The notes beneath the pieces are model-generated. The model was not told the DNA's origin and made no database searches. It saw only the letters and a program-made list of their open reading frames with translations. The position numbers were made by a program, and so were the translations under genes. From Culex pipiens pallens (lineage: Eukaryota; Arthropoda; Insecta; Diptera; Culicidae), in NCBI RefSeq assembly GCF_016801865.2, contig NC_068937.1, forward strand, positions 68,489,930 through 68,553,929: DNA of 64,000 bases. The letters are read 5' to 3'. This document shows, one piece after another, positions 22,475-36,487 of this stretch; position 1 is the stretch's first letter; every line of letters begins with the position of its first letter.

Positions 22475-25400
22475 CTAAAATTCTAAAATTCTAAAATTCT
22501 AAAATTCTAAAATTCTAAAATTCTAAAATTCTAAAATTCTAAAATTCTAAAATTCTAAAATTCTAAAATTCTAAAATTCTAAAATTCTAAAATTCTAAAA
22601 TTCTAAAATTCTAAAATTCTAAAATTCTAAAATTCTAAAATTCTAAAATTCTAAAATTCTAAAATTCTAAAATTCTAAAATTCTAAAATTCTAAAATTCT
22701 AAAATTCTAAAATTCTAAAATTCTAAAATTCTAAAATTCTAAAATTCTAAAATTCTAAAATTCTAAAATTCTAAAATTCTAAAATTCTAAAATTCTAAAA
22801 TTCTAAAATTCTAAAATTCTAAAATTCTAAAATTCTAAAATTCTAAAATTCTAAAATTCTAAAATTCTAAAATTCTAAAATTCTAAAATTCTAAAATTCT
22901 AAAATTCTAAAATTCTAAAATTCTAAAATTCTAAAATTCTAAAATTCTAAAATTCTAAAATTCTAAAATTCTAAAATTCTAAAATTCTAAAATTCTAAAA
23001 TTCTAAAATTCTAAAATTCTAAAATTCTAAAATTCTAAAATTCTAAAATTCAAAAATTCAAAAATTCAAAAATTCAAAAATTCTAAAATTCTAAAATTCT
23101 AAAATTCTAAAATTCTAAAATTCTAAAATTCTAAAATTCTAAAATTCTAAAATTCTAAAATTCTAAAATTCTAAAATTCTAAAATTCTAAAATTCTAAAA
23201 TTCTAAAATTCTAAAATTCTAAAATTCTAAATTCTAAAATTCTAAAATTCTAAAATTCTAAAATTCTAAAATTCTAAAATTCTAAAATTCTAAAATTCTA
23301 AAATTCTAAAATTCTAAAATTCTAAAATTCTAAAATTCTAAAATTCTAAAATTCTAAAATTCTAAAATTCTAAAATTCTAAAATTCTAAAATTCTAAAAT
23401 TCTAAAATTCTAAAATTCTAAAATTCTAAAATTCTAAAATTCTAAAATTCTAAAATTCTAAAATTCTAAAATTCTAAAATTCTAAAATTCTAAAATTCTA
23501 AAATTCTAAAATTCTAAAATTCTAAAATTCTAAAATTCTAAAATTCTAAAATTCTAAAATTCTAAAATTCTAAAATTCTAAAATTCTAAAATTCTAAAAT
23601 TCTAAAATTCTAAAATTCTAAAATTCTAAAATTCTAAAATTCTAAAATTCTAAAATTCTAAAATTCTAAAATTCTAAAATTCTAAAATTCTAAAATTCTA
23701 AAATTCTAAAATTCTAAAATTCTAAAATTCTAAAATTCTAAAATTCTAAAATTCTAAAATTCTAAAATTCTAAAATTCTAAAATTCTAAAATTCTAAAAT
23801 TCTAAAATTCTAAAATTCTAAAATTCTAAAATTCTAAAATTCTAAAATTCTAAAATTCTAAAATTCTAAAATTCTAAAATTCTAAAATTCTAAAATTCTA
23901 AAATTCTAAAATTCTAAATTTCTAAAATTCTAAAATTCAAAAATTCTAAAATTCTAAAATTCTAAAATTCTAAAATTCTAAAATTCTAAAATTCTAAAAT
24001 TCTAAAATTCTAAAATTCTAAAATTCTAAAATTCTAAAATTCTAAAATTCTAAAATTCTAAAATTCTAAAATTCTAAAATTCTAAAATTCTAAAATTCTA
24101 AAATTCTAAAATTCTAAAATTCTAAAATTCTAAAATTCTAAAATTCTAAAATTCTATAATTCTAAAATTCTAAAATTCTAAAATTCTAAAATTCTAAAAT
24201 TCTAAAATTCTAAAATTCAAAAATTCAAAAATTCAAAAATTCAAAAATTCAAAAATTCAAAAATTCAAAAATTCAAAAATTCAAAAATTCAAAAATTCAA
24301 AAAATTCAAAAATTCAAAAATTCAAAAAATCAAAAATTCAAAAATTCAAAAATTCAAAAATTCAAAAATTCAAAAATTCAAAAAATTCAAAAAATTCGAA
24401 AATTCAAAAATTCAAAAATTCAAAAATTTAAAAATTTAAAAATTCTAAAATTCTAAAATTCTAAAATTCTAAAATTCTAAAATTCTAAAATTCTAAAATT
24501 CTAAAATTCTAAAATTCTAAAATTCTAAAATTCTAAAATTCTAAAATTCTAAAATTCTAAAATTCTAAAATTCTAAAATTCTAAAATTCTAAAATTCTAA
24601 AATTCTAAAATTCTAAAATTCTAAAATTCTAAAATTCTAAAATTCTAAAATTCTAAAATTCTAAAATTCTAAAATTCTAAATTCTAAAATTCTAAAATTC
24701 TAAAATTCTAAAATTCTAAAATTCTAAAATTCTAAAATTCTAAAATTCTAAAATTCTAAAATTCTAAAATTCTAAAATTCTAAAATTCTAAAATTCTAAA
24801 ATTCTAAAATTCTAAAATTCTAAAATTCAAAAATTCAAAAATTCTAAAATTCTAAAATTCTAAAATTCTAAAATTCTAAAATTCTAAAATTCTAAAATTC
24901 TAAAATTCTAAAATTCTAAAATTCTAAAATTCTAAAATTCTAAAATTCTAAAATTCTAAAATTCTAAAATTCTAAAATTCTAAAATTCTAAAATTCTAAA
25001 ATTCTAAAATTCTAAAATTCTAAAATTCTAAAATTCTAAAATTCTAAAATTCTAAAATTCTAAAATTCTAAAATTCTAAAATTCTAAAATTCTAAAATTC
25101 TAAAATTCTAAAATTCTAAAATTCTAAAATTCTAAAATTCTAAAATTCTAAAATTCTAAAATTCTAAAATTCTAAAATTCTAAAATTCTAAAATTCTAAA
25201 ATTCTAAAATTCTAAAATTCTAAAATTCTAAAATTCTAAAATTCTAAAATTCTAAAATTCTAAAATTCTAAAATTCTAAAATTCTAAAATTCTAAAATTC
25301 TAAAATTCAAAAATTCAAAAATTCAAAAATTCAAAAATTCAAAAATTCAAAAATTCAAAAATTCAAAAATTCTAAAATTCTAAAATTCTAAAATTCTAAA

Positions 25401-26390
25401 ATTCTAAAATTCTAAAATTAAAAAATTTAAAAATTCAAAACTTCAAAACTTCAAAACTTCAAAACTTCAAAACTTCAAAACTTCAAAACTTCAAAACTTC
25501 AAAACTTCAAAACTTCAAAACTTCAAAACTTCAAAACTTCAAAACTTCAAAACTTCAAAACTTCAAAACTTCAAAACTTCAAAACTTCAAAACTTCAAAA
25601 CTTCAAAACTTCAAAACTTCAAAACTTCAAAACTTCAAAACTTCAAAACTTCAAAACTTCAAAACTTCAAAACTTCAAAACTTCAAAACTTCAAAACTTC
25701 AAAACTTCAAAACTTCAAAACTTCAAAACTTCAAAACTTCAAAACTTCAAAACTTCAAAACTTCAAAACTTCAAAACTTCAAAACTTCAAAACTTCAAAA
25801 CTTCAAAACTTCAAAACTTCAAAACTTCAAAACTTCAAAACTTCAAAACTTCAAAACTTCAAAACTTCAAAACTTCAAAACTTCAAAACTTCTAAACTTC
25901 AAAACTTCAAAACTTCAAAACTTCAAAACTTCAAAACTTCAAAACTTCAAAACTTCAAAACTTCAAAACTTCAAAACTTCAAAAAAATTCTAAAATTCTA
26001 AAATTCTAAAATTCATAAAATTCTAAAATTCTAAAATTCTAAAATTCTAAAATTCTAAAATTCTAAAATTCTAAAATTCTAAAATTCTAAAATTCTAAAA
26101 TTCTAAAATTCTAAAATTCTAAAATTCTAAAATTCTAAAATTCTAAAATTTTAAAATTCTAAAATTCTAAAATTCTAAAATTCTAAAATTCTAAAATTCT
26201 AAAATTCTAAAATTCTAAAATTCTAAAATTCTAAAATTCTAAAATTCTAAAATTCTAAAATTCTAAAATTCTAAAATTCTAAAATTCTAAAATTCTAAAA
26301 TTCTAAAATTCTAAAATTCTAAAATTCTAAAATTCTAAAATTCTAAATTCTAAAATTCTAAATTCTAAATTCTAAAATTCTAAAATTCTA
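22475..26390 (+). repeat. Octamer satellite higher-order unit 7 (long)
   Basis: TTCTAAAA to about 24215, TTCAAAAA (24216-24440, including an AAAAATCAAAAATTC variant and GAAAATTC that also occur at 6200-6270), TTCTAAAA to about 25310, a short TTCAAAAA/TTCTAAAA stretch, CTTCAAAA (about 25437-25980), then TTCTAAAA until 26390, where order is lost. The resemblance to 6094-6310 points to block duplication within the array. Confidence 0.92.
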
Positions 26391-29300
26391 AATATATTAA
26401 AATTAATATTAATATTATTGAAATTATTAAGTTATTATGATATATTGTAAAATTATAAAATTATTAGAATTTTAAAATGTATTAATATTAATATTATTAT
26501 TAAAATAATTAATAATTAATTGGAGAATTATTAAATAAATATTAAAATTCTATTTAGAATATTTGAAATATTTATTTATAATTATAAAATATTAAATATT
26601 ATATACGATATATATAAAATTATTATATTAGTATAAATGATTAATTATTATTATAATTTATTAAATTTTAAAAGTATAAATTGATTAATTTTATATTATT
26701 ATATTTATATAAATTATAAAATTATATAAATTATTAAATGATTATAATTATAAATGATATTATTAAATTATATAAATTTTTTCGAATTTATATATTTTAT
26801 AATTTTAAAATGTAATTATGATAGTTATTGAGAATATAAGGAGATAATGAATATAATTAAATAATATCAATTATAAATTCAAATATGCAAAAGGACAGAT
26901 ATGATTAAATGGATTATATGATAATTATAAATTTGCTATATATAAAAGGCGTTTTTGATCTAATTATAGCTATAAGGAATGACTAATATGAGTATAGAAT
27001 TTTATATTTTTAAAATATAGCATAATAGAAATTAGTCAATGAGTTTATAGAGGAGATTATTGGCAGATCTGCGAGGAAGTGGAGGACATTTATTTTAGTA
27101 AAATTGGAATATAAATTATAAATATTTTATTAGTCGATTAATTTTTTATAGTATTAAAGGAGTTTTGTGTATATGATAAATTTAGTTTTGAGATATTATT
27201 AGATATGTATTTTTGAGTTAGTCTAAATTTATAAAATTATAAATGAAATGAGAAAATGTGATTTTTTGCGAATAGGATTATAAGTAGTATATGAGCGAAA
27301 AGTGATAAAAATCTAAAATTCTAAAATTTATAAATTTCTATATTATATTTGGCCGTAATTGTGACGATATGACTTATTTTAGTATTTGTCAGTTATGGAT
27401 ATAAGTATTAAAAGATTTAATTCATAAAATTAAAATTGATATAGTAAAAGTCTAATAATTCGAAAATTATTTTTAAATATTATAAAATGCATATATTATC
27501 GATAATGATATAATGGAGTAATAGGTGCATTATGTTCAATATTGTTATATTTGCTTATTGTAGATTATTTAGATATTACCAATTAGGATAATTATGCGTT
27601 AATTTACTAAAATTCTAAAAATTTCGTAAATTATAATTTTATGAATTGGATTAATGGATATTAGGTATTATTTGGAGTTTATGAGATTATTCATAGTCTA
27701 AATTCCTAAAATTGATATTTTTTCAATATTTAAATTTGGATTATATGAATTTTTTTATTAATTTGGATTTAGGAGATTATGATTATTGTAGTTTTGAGAT
27801 AATTGATATTGTAGATTTGTAGTTTTGATATTAGTATTATATGGAGATTTTGAATTTTGGAGTTTTGGAGTTTTGGAATTTTGTAATTTGTGAGATTTGT
27901 AGTTTTGAGTTTTTGAAGTATTTGGAGTTTTGTATTATAATGTATAAATGATAATTGTGCGTATGTATTTTTTGATATATGGAGTATTTGGATTTTGGGA
28001 AATTTTTGAGTTTAGTAGTTTTTGATAATTGGGATATTTTGAGTTTTGAAATTTTTTGAGTTATTTGAGATTTGGATTTATGTATTTTTGAATTTGTTTA
28101 TTTTTTATATATTTTATTAATTGTCATATATTTATATAATGTTTTTATTATTAATTCTTATTAGTTTAAATGTTAATAAGGACATTTATTGGAGTTTTGG
28201 AGTTTTGGAGTTTTGGATTTATTGTATTTTAGGATTTTATGATTTTATGATTTATGGATTTTAGGGATTTTGGATTTTGGGTTTTAGGGTTTTAGGATTT
28301 GTTGGAGTTTTGGATTTTAGGATTTAGGTATTTTATGATTTTAGGTATTTGGATTTTAGTGATTTATGTTTTATTGATTTAGGATTTTAGGAGTTTTAGG
28401 ATTTTAGGATTTTAGGATTTATGATTTAGTAGATTTAGTTAGGATTTTAGGATTTATTTGTATTTAGATTTAGTATTTAGGATTTTAGAGTTTTATGATT
28501 TATGATTTTATGATTTTAGAGATATATGATTTGTTTTAGGATTTTAGGATTTTATGATTTTAGGATTTATGAATTTAAATTTAGATTTTGTAATTTTAGA
28601 ATTATAGATTTATGATTTTAATTTTAGTATATTTTATTTTTTATAATTTTTATAATTTTATTAATTTATAGAGTTTTAGTATTTTATGAATTATTTATAG
28701 AATTTTGATTTTATATTTATTAGATTTTAGTATTATAGAATTTATTATATTTTTAATTTTATTATTTGATTTTAGGATTTTTTGGATATTGTTTTTTTGA
28801 GTTTTTGGTTTGTATATTTTAGAGATTTTTGTATTTTTAAGATTTTATGGATTTGTTTTATAGTTTTTGAGTATTATTTTTTGATTTTTATTAGATATTT
28901 TATTTTATGTATTATTTATTTATTGTTTTATTTATTACTTTAATTTTAATTTTATAATTTGTATAGATTGAGTTTATGATTTTTGAATATGTTTTATTGA
29001 TTTTTTTAATTTATAATTTGTATTTTTTTATTTGTATATTTTTATTTTGATTTATAATTTATATTTTATGAGTTTTAGATTTATGATATTTTAGTTTTTT
29101 ATTTTTTTGAGTTTATATGATGATTTATGATTTTGAGATTTTTGTTTTTATTTATAATTTTTATTTTATTTTTGATTTGTAATTTTAGATTATTTTAGAT
29201 TTTATTTTATTTGGATTTATATATTTTTTAGTTTTTGAATTTTGATTTTGATTTATGGATTTTTTATTTTTGGATTTTTGTATTTTTGATTTTGTAGTTT

Positions 29301-30826
29301 TATGATATTTTGGAATTATAATTTTAGAGTTTTAGTATTTTGATTATTTTTAGATTTTGATTTATTTGATTTGTTTTTAATTTGATTTTAGTTTTGATTT
29401 TATGATTTTTATGATTTTGATTTTTGGATTTTAGATTTTGATTTTTTGAATTTTAGATTTTTAGATTTTATATTTTGATATTTGATTTTTATGATTTTAG
29501 ATTTTTAGATTTTTGTATTTTTGATTTTTAATTTTAGATTTTTTAGATTTTGATTTTTAGATATTTTATGAATTTTATATTTTATGATTTTTAGATTTTG
29601 ATTTTTATTTTTATTTTATGAATTTTTGAATTTTTGATTTTTAGATTTATTTTGTATTTTTGAATTTGATATTTATTTTATGATTATTTTGAGTTTAGAA
29701 TTTTATATTTTGATTTTTGTATTTTTATTTAGATTTTGATTTTTAAGTTTTTAGAATTTTATTTTAGATTTTAGATTTTATGAATTTATAGATTTTTAAG
29801 TTTATATTTTATGATTTTAGAATTTTAGAATTTTAGATTTTAGATTTTATGTATTTTAGATTTTAGAATTTTAGTATTTTTAAGAATTTAGATTTTAGAT
29901 TTTAGATTTTTATATTTTAGAATTTTTAGTATTTTAGAATTTTGAGATTTTAGAATTTTAATTTTAGTAATTTAGATTTTAAGAATTTTAGATTATTTTA
30001 GATTTAGATTTTAGAATTTAAGATTTTAAGAATTTAGAATTTTAGATTTAAGAATTTTAGAATTTTAGAATTTTAGAATTTAAGAATTTTAGAATTTTAG
30101 AATTTTAGAATTTTAGAATTTTAGAATTTTAGAATTTTAGAATTTAAGAATTTATGAATTTTAGAATTTTAGAATTTTAGAATTTTAGAATTTTAGAATT
30201 TTAGAATTTTAGAATTTTAGAATTTAAGAATTTAAGAATTTAAGAATTTAAGAATTTAAGAATTTAAGAATTTAAGAATTTAAGAATTTAAGAATTTAAG
30301 AATTTAAGAATTTAAGAATTTAAGAATTTAAGATTTTAAGAATTTAAGATTTTAAGAATTTAAGAATTTAAGAATTTTAGAATTTTAGAATTTTAGAATT
30401 TTAGAATTTTAGAATTTTAGAATTTTAGAATTTTAGAATTTTAGAATTTTAGAATTTTAGAATTTTAGATTTTAGGATTTTTGATTTTTAGTTTTTTGAT
30501 TTTATGGATTTTTGATGAATTTTTGAATTGTTGTTTTTGTTTATGAGATTTGTTTTGAATTTTAGAATTTTAGGTTATTTAGAATTGTTTAGGATATTTA
30601 TAAATTTTTTTTGATTAAGATTTTTGATTATTTTTGTAGTTTTGATATTTTGAGTTTTAGTTTTGGAATTTTAGGATTTGATTTTTGGAGTTTTGAGATT
30701 TTAGATATTTAGAATTTTTGGAATTTTTGAGATTTTAGTTTTTTAGATATTGATTAAGTTTAGTTTTTGGTGTTTTTGGATTTTGGATATTTGGATTTTG
30801 AGATTTGAGATTAGGATTTGTTGTTG

Positions 30827-30864
<38 letters not shown>

Positions 30865-32450
30865 TTGGATTTTTTTGGAAATTGTCAAAATGGATTAATT
30901 GCTTGTATTTTTCGTATTTGGAGTTTTGGAGTTTTTTAAGTTTGTGGAATGTTAGAATTTTTATGAATTTTAGTATAAGGAGAATTTTATTTTTGCAGTT
31001 TAGAATGATTATAGTATGTTAGGATAAATTATTAGTATTGGATTTTTGGATTATTTTCTTATTGCGTTTTTGAGTTAAGTTAATAAAATTCGTAATGGAG
31101 TTTTTTAGAATTGAGTATTTTTTGAGTTATTAGATTATGTATATTTGTATTTATTTTTGCGAAAATTCTAAAATTCTAATTGTATATAATCTAATTTATA
31201 AAATTCTAAAATTCTAAAATTCTAAAATTCTAAATTGGCATAAAATTCGAAAATGCTAAAATTACTTTAAGTCAAATATGGCTTAAAGGATTAATAGGAG
31301 TTTTGGCGATTATGATTTTTTTATATAATATTATTATTTTCTAAAATTATAAATTGTGCTAATATGCTTAATTTGATTATAGGCATAAGAGAAATTTACA
31401 ATATATGATAATTGGAGTATTGGAGTTTGTATTATATTTTACAATATATTGATTTTATATTATTACTATAAAAGGATAAAAGTCGTATAATTCGTATAAA
31501 TTCTTATTGTATTTAATCTAATTGTCAGAATTCTTATATTATAAATCATAAATTCATATAAGTATATTTGGAGAATTGTAGAATTATGACTATTGTACAA
31601 ATATTTCTAAATGGATAAAATGATAATATTCTATATGTAGTTAATTAATAATATTATAAATTTTAGTAAATATTAGATGTCAAATGTATAATTTGTAACA
31701 AGTATAAAACTTAATATATGAATTATAGGATTTTATTATTATAAGTATTTTAGGATTTTTTAAAATTATATCATATCGAGATTTAAGTGAAATTATTAAT
31801 ATTAGTAAAACTGTATTATAGGAAAAATGATATAATTCATAAACGGCTATAATCCATCATTAAATGCTAATAATTATAAAATCAGGCTTAAATTATAAAT
31901 AGTATAAAATGTATAATAAGTATAAAATTAGATATATTATTATATTCAATAACTTCTTTAAGTATTTTAAGGTTATATAATTCTATTATTCATAACTATA
32001 TTAACTGAAAAAGCATATCTTCAAAAATGATATAAAATGCACTATAAAGTATACAATTCTTCAAATAGCTTATAAAAGGATAAATATTTATAAAGGATTT
32101 TAGGATTATAGTCATTTATCTACAATTAATGCAAAACTGGCATTTATGCAATTATAGGATTTTAGGATTGTTTAGGATTATAAGCTTTTGGGATATTTTA
32201 TGGAATTATAACTTGATATTTGTATTTATGGATTTTTTGGATTTTTTGGTTTTTTGGAGTTTTGGGGTGGTTTGATTTTTGGAGATTTGGTGTTATGATA
32301 AATTGGATTTTTGGAGTTTAGGAGTTATGTAGATTTGGTATTTTTTGAGTATTGAATATTTTGTAGTTTATGATTTTTGATTTTGGAGTTATGGAGTTTT
32401 GGATTTTGTAGTTTTGATTTTATGATTTTTTTGTTTTTGGATAAAATTCT
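26391..32450. repeat. Degenerate, partly inverted octamer-derived AT-rich stretch
   Basis: Irregular low-complexity sequence. From about 27840 to 31100 the plus strand is T/G-rich and nearly free of C. It shows reverse-complement octamers such as TTTTAGAA (pure at about 30050-30200 and 30370-30460), AAGAATTT (about 30220-30360), TTTTAGGA and TTTTGGAG. Forward TTCTAAAA copies reappear near 31160-31240, and another T/G-rich stretch lies at 32220-32430. No gene is seen. Either it is a decayed inverted satellite block or a poorly resolved consensus. Confidence 0.7.
30831..30860 (+). repeat. A30 homopolymer
   Basis: Exactly 30 A between AGT and TTTG within the degenerate stretch. It could be a retroposed tail, slippage, or an assembly artefact. 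Confidence 0.9.
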
Positions 32451-34909
32451 AATAGTACTAAAATTCTAAAATTCTAAATTCTAAAATTCTAAAATTCTAA
32501 AATTCTAAAATTCTAAAATTCTAAAATTCTAAAATTCTAAAATTCTAAAATTCTAAAATTCTAAAATTCTAAAATTCTAAAATTCTAAAATTCTAAAATT
32601 CTAAAATTCTAAAATTCTAAAATTCTAAAATTCTAAAATTCTAAAATTCTAAAATTCTAAAATTCTAAAATTCTAAAATTCTAAAATTCTAAAATTCTAA
32701 AATTCTAAAATTCTAAAATTCTAAAATTCTAAAATTCTAAAATTCTAAAATTCTAAAATTCTAAAATTCTAAAATTCTAAAATTCTAAAATTCTAAAATT
32801 CTAAAATTCTAAAATTCTAAAATTCTAAAATTCTAAAATTCTAAAATTCTAAAATTCTAAAATTCTAAAATTCTAAAATTCTAAAATTCTAAAATTCTAA
32901 AATTCTAAAATTCTAAAATTCTAAAATTCTAAAATTCTAAAATTCTAAAATTCTAAAATTCTAAAATTCTAAAATTCTAAAATTCTAAAATTCTAAAATT
33001 CTAAAATTCTAAAATTCTAAAATTCTAAAATTCTAAAATTCTAAAATTCTAAAATTCTAAAATTCAAATTCTAAAATTCTAAAATTCTAAAATTCTAAAA
33101 TTCTAAAATTCTAAAATTCTAAAATTCTAAAATTCTAAAATTCTAAAATTCTAAAATTCTAACATTCTAAAATTCTAAAATTCTAAAATTCTAAAATTCT
33201 AAAATTCTAAAATTCTAAAATTCTAAAATTCTAAAATTCTAAAATTCTAAAATTCTAAAATTCTAAAATTCTAAAATTCTAAAATTCTAAAATTCTAAAA
33301 TTCTAAAATTCTAAAATTCTAAAATTCTAAAATTCTAAAATTCTAAAATTCTAAAATTCTAAAATTCTAAAATTCTAAAATTCTAAAATTCTAAAATTCT
33401 AAAATTCTAAAATTCTAAAATTCTAAAATTCAAAAATTCTAAAATTCTAAAATTCTAAAATTCTAAAATTCTAAAATTCTAAAATTCTAAAATTCTAAAA
33501 TTCTAAAATTCTAAAATTCTAAAATTCTAAAATTCTAAAATTCTAAAATTCTAAAATTCTAAAATTCTAAAATTCTAAAATTCTAAAATTCTAAAATTCT
33601 AAAATTCTAAAATTCTAAAATTCTAAAATTCTAAAATTCTAAAATTCTAAAATTCTAAAATTCTAAAATTCTAAAATTCTAAAATTCAAAAATTCTAAAA
33701 TTCTAAAATTCAAAAATTCTAAAATTCTAAAATTCTAAAATTCTAAAATTCTAAAATTCTAAAATTCTAAAATTCTAAAATTCTAAAATTCTAAAATTCT
33801 AAAATTCTAAAATTCTAAAATTCTAAAATTCTAAAATTCTAAAATTCTAAAATTCTAAAATTCTAAAATTCTAAAATTCTAAAATTCTAAAATTCTAAAA
33901 TTCTAAAATTCAAAATTCTAAAATTCATAATTCAAAATTCTAAAATTCAAAATTCTAAGATTCAAAATTCTAAAATTCATAATTCAAAATTCTAAAATTC
34001 TAAAATTCTAAAATTCTAAAATTCAAAATTCAAAATTCAAAATTCAAAATTCAAAATTCAAAATTCAAAATTCAAAATTCAAAATTCAAAATTCTAAAAT
34101 TCTAAAATTCTAAAATTCTAAAATTCTAAAATTCTAAAATTCAAAAATTCAAAAATTCAAAAATTCAAAAATTCAAAAATTCAAAAATTCTAAAATTCAA
34201 AAATTCAAAATTTCTAAAATTCTAAAATTCTAAAATTCTAAAATTCAAAAATTCAAAAATTCTAAAATTCTAAAATTGAAAATTCTAAAATTCTAAAATT
34301 CTAAAATTCTAAAATTCTAAAATTCTAAAATTCTAAAATTCAAAATTCTAAAATTCAAAATTCTAAAATTTAAAATTCTAAAGTTAAAAATTCTAAAATT
34401 CTAAAATTCTAAAATTTTAAATTCTAAAATTCTAAAGTTCAAAATTCTTAAATTCTAAAATTCTAAAATTCAAAAATTCAAAAATTCAAAAATTCAAAAA
34501 TTCAAAAATTCAAAAATTCAAAAATTCAAAAATTCAAAAATTCAAAAATTCAAAATTCAAAATTCAAAATTCAAAATTTCAAAAATATAAAATTTTAAAA
34601 TTCTAAAATTCAAATTCTAAAATCCTAAAATTCGAAAAATCTAAAATTCTAAAATTCTAAAATTCTAAAATTCTAAAATTCTAAAATTCTAAAATTCTAA
34701 AATTCTAAAATTCTAAAATTCTAAAATTCTAAAATTCTAAAATTCTAAAATTCTAAAATTCTAAAATTCTAAAATTCTAAAATTCTAAAATTCTAAAATT
34801 CTAAAATTCTAAAATTCTAAAATTCTAAAATTCTAAAATTCTAAAATTCTAAAATTCTAAAATTCTAAAATTCTAAAATTCTAAAATTCAAAAATTCAAA
34901 AAATTCTAA
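32451..34909 (+). repeat. Octamer satellite, TTCTAAAA with degenerate sub-block
   Basis: Nearly pure TTCTAAAA to about 33910, then a 700-bp mixture (33911-34640) of 7-, 8- and 9-bp units (AAAATTC, AAAAATTC, TAAAATTCA) and point variants, then pure TTCTAAAA again to the hinge. Confidence 0.93.
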
Positions 34910-34969
34910 AATTTTTAAATTCTAAAATTCTTAAATTATAAAATTCTTAAATTATAAAAATCTACAATT
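34910..34969 (+). repeat. Satellite hinge 8 (variant type)
   Basis: Same variant as hinge 5 (19741-19800), with two TTAAATTATAAAA steps before TCTACAATT. Confidence 0.85.
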
Positions 34970-36487
34970 CTAAAATTCTAAAATTCTAAAATTCTAAAAT
35001 TCTAAAATTCTAAAATTCTAAAATTCTAAAATTCTAAAATTCTAAAATTCTAAAATTCTAAAATTCTAAAATTCTAAAATTCTAAAATTCTAAAATTCTA
35101 AAATTCTAAAATTCTAAAATTCTAAAATTCTAAAATTCTAAAATTCTAAAATTCTAAAATTCTAAAATTCTAAAATTCTAAAATTCTAAAATTCTAAAAT
35201 TCTAAAATTCTAAAATTCTAAAATTCTAAAATTCTAAAATTCTAAAATTCTAAAATTCTAAAATTCTAAAATTCTAAAATTCTAAAATTCTAAAATTCTA
35301 AAATTCTAAAATTCTAAAATTCTAAAATTCTAAAATTCTAAAATTCTAAAATTCTAAAATTCTAAAATTCAAAAATTCAAAAATTCCAAAATTCCAAAAT
35401 TCCAAAATTCCAAAATTCTAAAATTCTAAAATTCTAAAATTCTAAAATTCTAAAATTCTAAAATTCTAAAATTCTAAAATTCTAAAATTCTAAAATTCTA
35501 AAATTCTAAAATTCTAAAATTCTAAAATTCTAAAATTCTAAAATTCTAAAATTCTAAAATTCTAAAATTCTAAAATTCTAAAATTCTAAAATTCTAAAAT
35601 TCTAAAATTCTAAAATTCTAAAATTCTAAAATTCTAAAATTCTAAAATTCTAAAATTCTAAAATTCTAAAATTCTAAAATTCTAAAATTCTAAAATTCTA
35701 AAATTCTAAAATTCTAAAATTCTAAAATTCTAAAATTCTAAAATTCTAAAATTCTAAAATTCTAAAATTCTAAAATTCTAAAATTCTAAAATTCTAAAAT
35801 TCTAAAATTCTAAAATTCTAAAATTCTAAAATTCTAAAATTCTAAAATTCTAAAATTCTAAAATTCTAAAATTCTAAAATTCTAAAATTCTAAAATTCTA
35901 AAATTCTAAAATTCTAAAATTCTAAAATTCTAAAATTCTAAAATTCTAAAATTCTAAAATTCTAAAATTCTAAAATTCTAAAATTCTAAAATTCTAAAAT
36001 TCTAAAATTCTAAAATTCTAAAATTCAAAAATTCAAAAATTCAAAAATTCTAAAATTCAAAAATTCAAAAATTCAAAAATTCTAAAATTCTAAAATTCTA
36101 AAATTCTAAAATTCTAAAATTCTAAAATTCTAAAATTCTAAAATTCTAAAATTCTAAAATTCTAAAATTCTAAAATTCTAAAATTCTAAAATTCTAAAAT
36201 TCTAAAATTCTAAAATTCTAAAATTCTAAAATTCTAAAATTCTAAAATTCTAAAATTCTAAAATTCTAAAATTCTAAAATTCTAAAATTCTAAAATTCTA
36301 AAATTCTAAAATTCTAAAATTCTAAAATTCTAAAATTCTAAAATTCTAAAATTCTAAAATTCTAAAATTCTAAAATTCTAAAATTCTAAAATTCTAAAAT
36401 TCTAAAATTCTAAAATTCTAAAATTCTAAAATTCAAAAATTCAAAAAATTCAAAAATTCAAAAATTCAAAAATTCAAAAATTCTAAA
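34970..36487 (+). repeat. Octamer satellite, TTCTAAAA with TTCCAAAA and TTCAAAAA islets
   Basis: TTCTAAAA throughout, with four consecutive TTCCAAAA units at about 35385-35415, TTCAAAAA islets near 36022-36080 and 36432-36480, then a switch to AAATTCTT. There is no CTTCAAAA block in this unit. Confidence 0.93.
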
